NCBI RefSeq assembly: GCF_014647655.1
Contig: NZ_BMPP01000032.1
Span: 1 to 19,881, forward strand
Direction of reading: 5' to 3'
Origin: Deinococcus malanensis
GTDB taxonomy: Bacteria; Deinococcota; Deinococci; Deinococcales; Deinococcaceae
Length of the DNA: 19,881 nucleotides
A program made the translations under genes and the position numbers. Positions 14,924-19,881 of this stretch are shown one piece after another. How positions within the stretch are numbered: the stretch's first letter is position 1; each line of letters opens with the position of its first letter. The notes beneath the pieces were generated by a model. That model was not told where the DNA came from, did no database searches, and saw only the letters and a program-made list of their open reading frames with translations.

Positions 14924-15951
14924 TCACTTCATCAGCTGGGCCAACAACGCCTGAAGTTGCGCTATCAGCTGCTCAGAGGAAGGCTTTGACGACTCCTCCA
15001 CCGGCGGGCCTGCCAGCAACTGATGGAGCGGAAGCGCTGCCGAACGCCTCTGGTCCTCGTACAGATGCGTGTACACGCTCAGGGTGAACGACACGTCGGC
15101 ATGCCCGAGACGATAACTGACTACCTTCGCCGAGATGCCCTGCCGAATCAACAGGCTCGCCGAGGTATGCCTGAGGTCGTGAAAGCGGATCCGTGGCACG
15201 CCAGCCTGCCGGCCCAGTTGATGGAACGATCGGGCCACATTGGAGTGATCCAGCCGCTCCCCACTCAAGCAGACGAAGACGGGATAGCGAACCCGGCGGG
15301 GTCCGAACCACTTCTCGTCTTCCACAAGGTGCTCCACCAGCACCTCGACGACGTCCTCACTCAACCGGATGCAGCGGTGCCCGGCCCGGGTTTTCGATTC
15401 GCCCAGCATCCATGCTCTCGTGATGTCCCGGATGTAGTTCCGGCTGACGACCAGGTCGGCCTTTTCAAGGTCGACGTCTCCCCAGGACAAGCCAGTCAGC
15501 TCCCCATCCGCATGCCTGTCCCCAGGGCCAAACAGAAGAAGGAATGGAGCCGGTGTCCCCTGGCGTGGTCCACGAAGTGCTGGGCTTCACCCGGGCTCCA
15601 GACTTTCATCTCCTTAGGGTAGGTTCTCGGCGTCCGGACCAGGAAAGCTGGATTGGAAGACAGCACTCCCCACAACACGGCTTGCCGCAACGCCATTCGC
15701 AAGGTCTGCAGTGACGAGGCCAGGCTCTTGGCGGTGCTGAGTTCCTGATCCAGACGCAGAGCGAAGGCTTCCTGAATCAGGAGTGGGCTCAGCGTCGCGA
15801 GCGGCTCGTTCCCGATGTGCGGCACCAGATGCAGCAGTGCTTTCAGGTGCGAGCGGTACGTGTTCGGCCGGAGGTCACGCAATGCCGCCGCGAGTAGGCT
15901 AATCGCGCTTCGGTCGATATGCACATTTTCGGCCGTGCGCTCTGGCAGCAC
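14924..15951 (-). pseudogene. Tyrosine recombinase (phage-type integrase), broken by a one-base frameshift
   Basis: Two consecutive frames make one integrase. The first (15951-15496, GTG start, 151 codons) holds the core-binding domain (LRPNTYRSHLKALLHLVPHI) and catalytic Arg148 in GTGMRMG. The second (15490-14924) holds the rest: Lys33, HDLRH (104-108), GHADVS with His130, and the Tyr nucleophile Tyr140 in SVYTHLY. The break is at GGGG (15502-15505, minus strand). One more G would restore the expected MGELTGLSWGD. The gene is therefore inactivated by a single-base loss in a homopolymer, unless it is a sequencing error or a frameshift-expressed gene. The arm-binding N-terminal domain is also missing; a stop precedes the GTG. 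It lies beside a tRNA-Arg scar, its probable target. Confidence 0.85.
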
Positions 15952-16156
15952 TCAAAGGGTCAGCCAATGTAGCCCGTGCACTCCATCTCCTGACCGCCCA
16001 GGCTGAAGAGCAAGGTCCTTCCACTTTGCCTGTACGTTTCAGCGTCGAACAGGCTGACCTGCAGATGCCCCAGCCCAGAAAGAGGGTGATCTTGATAATC
16101 CATTGTTCCAAGGCACGAACAAGGCGCGCGGCTCTCTGTGTAGCAGGACAATAAAG
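15952..16156. other. Spacer between integrase remnant and tRNA scar
   Basis: About 200 nt. A 63-codon minus-strand frame (16151-15960) has no family likeness and no clear start signal. The attachment-site arm sequences of an element would be expected here, but none is provable by eye. Confidence 0.35.
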
Positions 16157-16185
16157 AAAAAACTTCCTCCTAGAGGAAGTTTTTT
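16157..16185 (-). terminator. Strong intrinsic terminator after tRNA fragment
   Basis: A perfect 13-bp stem with a 3-nt loop is built on AAAAAACTTCCTC and GAGGAAGTTTTTT. It works in both directions, with T6 on each strand. It begins 1 nt after the CCA end of the tRNA fragment, as expected of a native tRNA terminator that travelled with the fragment or stayed with the host flank. Confidence 0.9.
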
Positions 16186-16186
16186 G

Positions 16187-16231
16187 TGGTGTGCCCGAAG
16201 GGATTCGAACCCCTGGCCTTCTGATCCGTAG
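16187..16231 (-). other. 3' fragment of tRNA-Arg(ACG): integration (att) site scar
   Basis: Read on the minus strand, the 45 nt are the last part of a tRNA: anticodon loop CTACGGA (anticodon ACG), 3' anticodon strand TCAGA, variable loop AGGCC, T arm AGGGG-TTCGAAT-CCCTT, acceptor CGGGCAC, discriminator A and encoded CCA. Upstream, the bases that should pair with TCAGA are GTGGA read on the plus strand, so the 5' half is missing. The break falls at the 5' edge of the anticodon loop, a common crossover site for tyrosine integrases. An intact tRNA-Arg must exist elsewhere. Confidence 0.85.
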
Positions 16232-16426
16232 GTGGAAGCCCCTGCAAGCCGCTTAATGTCTCTTGGTGCCTGTTTGCATCTCCTCCCCGTGTTACACGGC
16301 ATCCAACTCTTTCCGTGGTGCCCGTTAATGACCGAACCATCCCACCATCTGTCATTCGAGTAAGGCACGGACAAGGCACGCCTCCCTCAGAGCCACCAGC
16401 AATTGCTGGGCCAAGTGATCTCTTAT

Positions 16427-16435
16427 GGGCCGCAA
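16427..16435. repeat. Target-site duplication, left copy (GGGCCGCAA)
   Basis: The 9-bp direct repeat GGGCCGCAA immediately precedes the insertion sequence, and the identical copy follows at 17612-17620. Confidence 0.9.
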
Positions 16436-16452
16436 CTCAGCACCTGACACTT
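16436..16452. repeat. Left terminal inverted repeat of the IS
   Basis: CTCAGCACCTGACACTT matches the reverse complement of 17595-17611 over all 17 bases. Similarity stops just inside. Confidence 0.92.
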
Positions 16453-16509
16453 TGCGGGGAATGGCGTCCTGGACGCAGTGCGGCATGACACAGGGCGGTA
16501 TCTGGGTCT

Positions 16510-17610
16510 GTGACGATCCCCGATACTGCCCGACTGCATGCTGACACGCTGGCCGGTCACCTGAAAGCCCACCTGCCTCATCGCCGCCTCGATGCCCTAA
16601 GGCGGCTCGCGGAAGTGCTCCTGGCACTGCTCCAGGCGGAGTCTACGCTGCACCGCAAGCTTGCGCTCCATCTGCCCAGGGACGCCACGATGGAATCCAA
16701 GACCCGCACGGTGGCACGGGTCTTCCACGACGCTCAACTGACCCCGCAGGACGTCACAGACGTCCTGCTTCCCCTGCTCCCTGAGGGCAAACTCACCGTG
16801 ATCATGGACCGCACCACCTGGCATGACGGCCAGACGCCGCTGAACATCCTCGTTCTGGGGGCCATCCTCGGGGGCGCGGTCATCCCCCTCGTGTGGTCGA
16901 TCCTGCCGCATCAAGGGAACAGCAGCACCGCGGCCCGCATCCTCCTGCCCCGCTCGCCTGCTCAACGTGCTGCCTGCCAGGCGCTGGGCGTGTTGATCGC
17001 CGACCGGGAGTTCGTAGGTCAGGAGTGGTGCAATTTCCTGCGCTGGAAACGCATCCGGCAGTGTCTGCGCATCCGGGAGAACACCCGCATCGAGGATGAG
17101 CTGGCCCGGGAGCTGTTCATCACGCTGCAACCGGGTGAAGTCTGCACGCTCTTCGAGCGCACCTGGGTGTACGGCGGATGGATGCACGTGGTCATCACCC
17201 TGTCCCCCGCGGGGAACAGGGTGATCGTCGCCTCAGATTTGCCTGTCCTGGACGTCCTGGAGACCTTCCGTCGCCGGTGGGGGATCGAGTCCGCGTTCTC
17301 GTCGTTGAAGGCCCGCGGTCTGGACCTGGAGGCCACGCACATGACAGCCCCTGACCGGATTGCCCGATTGTTCGGGCTGCTGTGTGTCGCGCTGGCATGG
17401 ATGGCCCGGGTGGGCGCGCAAACCGTGCAACAGAGCCCATCGCGGCGGGACAACCGGGGACGGGCGGTGGTGAGTCAGGTGCGCATCGGGTGGCAGGTGC
17501 TGAGTCAGGCCGTGCGGTGGGGCGGGGAGGCCTTCTGGGACTGCTTTGAGCTGCTTAGTACGCCTTTCCCGCCCACACACACGCCAACTTCCCGAAGTGT
17601 CAGGTGCTGA
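16510..17610 (+). CDS. IS4-family DDE transposase
   Basis: The protein is 366 aa from GTG 16510. The DDE triad is visible: Asp100 (VIMDRTTW), Asp165 (LIADREFVG) and Glu260. The Glu lies in RRRWGIESAFSSLKARG, the IS4 C1 signature R-x3-E-x6-K (Lys267), with Phe/Trp near the usual Tyr position. The insertion domain between the second Asp and Glu (~170-250) is beta-rich as in this family. It binds the inverted repeats and catalyses cut-and-paste or related transposition. The reading frame is intact, and the last codons and stop overlap the right inverted repeat. No second gene is present in the element. Confidence 0.95.
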   Translation: MTIPDTARLHADTLAGHLKAHLPHRRLDALRRLAEVLLALLQAESTLHRKLALHLPRDATMESKTRTVARVFHDAQLTPQDVTDVLLPLLPEGKLTVIMDRTTWHDGQTPLNILVLGAILGGAVIPLVWSILPHQGNSSTAARILLPRSPAQRAACQALGVLIADREFVGQEWCNFLRWKRIRQCLRIRENTRIEDELARELFITLQPGEVCTLFERTWVYGGWMHVVITLSPAGNRVIVASDLPVLDVLETFRRRWGIESAFSSLKARGLDLEATHMTAPDRIARLFGLLCVALAWMARVGAQTVQQSPSRRDNRGRAVVSQVRIGWQVLSQAVRWGGEAFWDCFELLSTPFPPTHTPTSRSVRC

Positions 17611-17611
17611 G
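17595..17611. repeat. Right terminal inverted repeat of the IS
   Basis: AAGTGTCAGGTGCTGAG is the complement of the left end. The transposase stop TGA (17608-17610) lies inside it. Confidence 0.92.
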
Positions 17612-17620
17612 GGGCCGCAA
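17612..17620. repeat. Target-site duplication, right copy (GGGCCGCAA)
   Basis: It is identical to 16427-16435 and directly abuts the IS end. Confidence 0.9.
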
Positions 17621-17831
17621 GATGCGGCGACCTTAGTCAAAGCTCCCGCAGGAGATCTAAGCGGTCATATGCGCGAGGTCAGTCGAGGAGGAGATAGTCG
17701 AAACGCTGGCAGTTCAGAATTTTCGCTTCCTTACCTACTTGTAGCCGAGGCGGGGGTATGCGGCACCTCAGAGAACACCAATCTCATTGGCCCCATCATC
17801 CTTACCTGTCTACTGAGCGCGTCTAACAGTC

Positions 17832-17881
17832 TTATTTGAAATAATTAAGGGTACATATGGAGTAGACTCCACATAAACCCC
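17832..17881 (+). promoter_or_regulatory. Promoter/operator region of the beta-helix kinase gene
   Basis: An AT-rich patch contains the perfect dyad TTATTT-G-AAATAA (17832-17844) and a second dyad GGAGT-AG-ACTCC (17859-17870). A -10-like TAGACT (17863-17868) overlaps the second dyad and ends 13 nt before the ATG. No Shine-Dalgarno sequence is properly spaced. The overlap of a dyad and the -10 box suggests regulated transcription; no regulator is identified. Confidence 0.4.
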
Positions 17882-19881
17882 ATGGACGTCTGCGAATACT
17901 GTCAGCACTTTCCTTTCAACGAACAGGATATCCTCTGTCCTTCGTGCGGCGCTCCTCGCACACTCCATCTTCCCTCCGGCACAGTTCTCGCCGACGGACG
18001 CTTCACCATCAAAAACGTCATCGGCCAGGGAGGCTTCGGAGTTACCTACCAAGGCACCGACGCACTTCTCGCACGCAACATTGCGATCAAGGAGCTTTTC
18101 CCGACTGGGTCGCTGCGTACACAGAACGTCCTCGTGACACCCTCAACGGCACCCGCCATCTTCGAGCAGCAGAAGGTTGGCTTCATCAATGAATTCCGGG
18201 TCCTTGCCAGATTCAGCCACCCCGGCATCGTTCGCGTTCATGACGTCCTTGAAGAGAATGGCACCGCCTATGCCGTTATGGAGCTCCTGTCCGGCGAAAC
18301 CCTTGCCCAGCGAATTGCCCGACAGTCGCGCCTGCCCCCTACCCGCGTCCACACCATCGCACGTACTATCACCAAGACACTGGCCGTCATCCATACCGAG
18401 CGCGTTCTGCACCGCGACATCAAGCCAGATAACATTTACCTTACTGCCGACAAGCGCATCGTTTTAATCGACTTTGGCTCTGCTCACGCGCTGGCTGCGC
18501 CGACTGGTCGCGCCGATCTGCTTGTAAGCCATGGATACTCTCCCTTGGAGCAGTACGGCACTAACAGCGAACTCGGCCCCTACACGGACCTCTATGCCCT
18601 CGCAGCCACGTCCTACCATGCCCTCGTCGGGGCATCACCTCCACCCGCCCACGAACGTGGCCGAGGTGCTGACCTTCGCCCTTTCCCTGATGATCTTCCA
18701 GACGGGCTGCGCCGCTTTCTCGATGACGCATTGAAACTGAGCATCCCCGAGCGGCCCTCCTCAGCGGCCGCTGCACTGCGCCTGCTAACCAACACACGCC
18801 GCACCACGATCAGCACGTCCCGCGGTGATCACTCCAGCATTGATCTCGCCCCAGGCGACAACCTTACGTTCGCACTCCAAACAGCACCCGCGAACGCGGT
18901 GCTACGGCTTGCGCCCGGCGAATATGTCATCAGCACCCCTCTTCAGGTCAACCGAGCAGTCTCCCTGAATGGCGCTGGCCCAAACACCACGCGAGTCGTC
19001 GGCCCAGGCCTTCAAAGTGTCGTGCATGTCTTAGGAACGGCTACGTTCACCGCAAACGGCGTGACCTTCACACAGCCAGACGGCAGCTTGGCTCCCACCA
19101 TCTTGGCTGTGGACAATTCGAGGCTCACACTCATCGACTGTCACGTCCAGGGTGGCTCCCTGAGCGAGGATGAAGAGGCGCACGGCGTCACTATTGGCGG
19201 GCATGCTGCCGCTCGACTTGAACGGTGTGACATTTCCGGTAATGGCGGCAATGGCGTGTACCTGCACGGTCAAGCCCAAGCAGTCATTGAGCACTGCATT
19301 GTCCACCACAACAGCATGAATGGCATTCAGTTCGCAGAAGGCTCCACGGGAAGCGTCTCCCGGAGCAGATGCCAGGACAATGAAGTTGATGGCTTCTCCA
19401 TCATTGGCACTGCCAAGGCGGAACTCAGGGAGAACACCTGCACCGGCAATGCCGAGGCAGGCATCACCTTCCTTGACTCCGCCCAAGGGTCCGTTTCAGC
19501 AAACACCTGTGAAAGCAACATCCTCAGTGGCCTGTGGATCGGAGGCGAAGCTCACCCAACGTTGCAGGACAACACCTGCCGGAACAACACCCATGCTGGA
19601 ATACTCTACGCAGACCATTCCAGCGGGCTAGCCCAAGGCAACACCTGCGAGAACAACACCGACCACGGCATCAGTGTCCAGGACAACGCGCAACCCACCC
19701 TCGAGCACAACACCTGCCAGGCCAATAAAAATGCAGGCATCGCCTACCTGGGGGAGGCAACCGGCACCGCCAGGGGCAACACCTGTGAGAACAACACGCT
19801 CAGCGGCATCATTGTCGCGGGCAACGCGCAACCCACCCTTGAGGACAACACCTCCCGGGCCAACATGCAGTCGGGAATCGT
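17882..19881 (+). CDS. Zinc-ribbon Ser/Thr kinase fused to a parallel beta-helix repeat domain (partial, runs off right edge)
   Basis: The frame is open from ATG 17882 to the window end (666 complete codons). Residues 4-22 hold CxxC...CxxC (Cys4, 7, 19, 22), a probable zinc ribbon. A canonical Hanks-type kinase follows (~41-302): glycine loop GQGGFG (48-53), Lys70, HRDIKPDN (177-184), DFG (197-199), SPLEQYG at the APE position, and Arg291. All catalytic residues are present, so it should be active. No membrane helix is seen, so it is likely cytoplasmic. From ~320 a parallel beta-helix starts (APANAVLRLAPGEYVI), continuing as Cys/Asn-rich coils of exactly 23 residues. Such helices usually bind polymers, glycans or proteins; here it may be a ligand or scaffold platform that controls the kinase. 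C-terminal length is unknown. Confidence 0.92.
   Translation, partial: MDVCEYCQHFPFNEQDILCPSCGAPRTLHLPSGTVLADGRFTIKNVIGQGGFGVTYQGTDALLARNIAIKELFPTGSLRTQNVLVTPSTAPAIFEQQKVGFINEFRVLARFSHPGIVRVHDVLEENGTAYAVMELLSGETLAQRIARQSRLPPTRVHTIARTITKTLAVIHTERVLHRDIKPDNIYLTADKRIVLIDFGSAHALAAPTGRADLLVSHGYSPLEQYGTNSELGPYTDLYALAATSYHALVGASPPPAHERGRGADLRPFPDDLPDGLRRFLDDALKLSIPERPSSAAAALRLLTNTRRTTISTSRGDHSSIDLAPGDNLTFALQTAPANAVLRLAPGEYVISTPLQVNRAVSLNGAGPNTTRVVGPGLQSVVHVLGTATFTANGVTFTQPDGSLAPTILAVDNSRLTLIDCHVQGGSLSEDEEAHGVTIGGHAAARLERCDISGNGGNGVYLHGQAQAVIEHCIVHHNSMNGIQFAEGSTGSVSRSRCQDNEVDGFSIIGTAKAELRENTCTGNAEAGITFLDSAQGSVSANTCESNILSGLWIGGEAHPTLQDNTCRNNTHAGILYADHSSGLAQGNTCENNTDHGISVQDNAQPTLEHNTCQANKNAGIAYLGEATGTARGNTCENNTLSGIIVAGNAQPTLEDNTSRANMQSGI
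19433..19881 (+). repeat. 69-bp coding repeats (23-residue beta-helix coils, alternating types)
   Basis: NT[CS] codon triplets recur at 19433, 19502, 19571, 19640, 19709, 19778 and 19847, exactly 69 bp apart. Alternate units are most alike, for example NAQPTLE with GIxV in one set and GI-x-Y/F followed by a Gly/Ser/Ala-rich turn in the other. The true period is therefore 138 bp. More diverged coils extend back to about 19200. The array continues beyond the window. Confidence 0.92.

Larger units (their letters stand above)
16436..17611 (+). mobile_element. Complete IS4-family insertion sequence, 1176 bp
   Basis: The element is bounded by 17-bp perfect terminal inverted repeats, CTCAGCACCTGACACTT at 16436-16452 and its complement at 17595-17611. 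It is flanked by the 9-bp duplication GGGCCGCAA. It carries one transposase gene whose stop lies inside the right repeat. Intact ends, matching duplications and an unbroken gene indicate recent insertion and probable mobility. A 9-bp duplication is usual for IS4-type elements. Confidence 0.95.

Noticed and set aside
15960..16151. 63-codon minus-strand frame next to the tRNA scar, considered as the missing integrase N-terminus
   Set aside because: It shows no arm-binding-domain pattern, has no ribosome-binding site, and is separated from the integrase by a stop.
17832..17844. TTATTTGAAATAA considered as a radiation/desiccation response motif
   Set aside because: It is palindromic and AT-rich but does not match the RDRM consensus (TTATG...CATAA type).
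19433..19881. Regular 69-bp repeats considered as a CRISPR or tandem-repeat array
   Set aside because: They lie in one long open frame, encode coherent beta-helix coils, and have no unique spacers.

Overview
The window looks like a stretch of a Deinococcus (or close Deinococcota) chromosome or large replicon. Support: high GC overall; several genes with a -10-like box only about 6-9 nt before the ATG and no Shine-Dalgarno sequence (leaderless layout, common in Deinococcus); a DinB/YfiT-type protein; and an apparent relic resembling a Thermus/Deinococcus MutS N-terminus. The genus is an inference from these traits, not from a search.

Left part (1-5250): the 3' end of a secreted subtilisin-like (S8) protease, a perfect 40-bp palindrome, then a compact minus-strand operon of four genes: vWA protein, PP2C-type phosphatase, membrane-anchored protein kinase with helix-hairpin-helix motifs, and a small DUF2786-like/coiled-coil protein. 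The first three match the vWA-PP2C-kinase triad known from TerY-P loci and E. coli yegL-yegK-yegI. The likely logic is a metal-binding vWA adaptor with an opposing kinase and phosphatase; the fourth gene is a candidate extra component.

Middle part (5250-14600): a lipoprotein with two NPCBM carbohydrate-binding modules and a sorbosone-dehydrogenase-type beta-propeller; a possible MutS relic; then small single genes: a RimJ/RimL-like GNAT, an AT-rich membrane protein, a 177-aa aminoglycoside nucleotidyltransferase very like ANT(2'')-Ia, a small membrane protein, a DinB-family protein and a SAM methyltransferase. An ArsR-like regulator and a tandem-GNAT protein form a two-gene minus-strand operon.

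Right part (14900-19881): a mobile-element zone. A tyrosine recombinase gene is broken by a one-base frameshift. Beside it lies the 3' half of a tRNA-Arg(ACG) gene, from anticodon loop to CCA, with its terminator: an attachment-site scar. A complete 1176-bp IS4-family insertion sequence follows, with 17-bp terminal repeats and a 9-bp target duplication. The window ends inside a large gene open at the right edge: a zinc-ribbon plus Hanks-type Ser/Thr kinase fused to a parallel beta-helix whose 23-residue coils alternate between two sequence types. This kinase-beta-helix protein and the four-gene kinase/phosphatase operon are the most interesting systems here.
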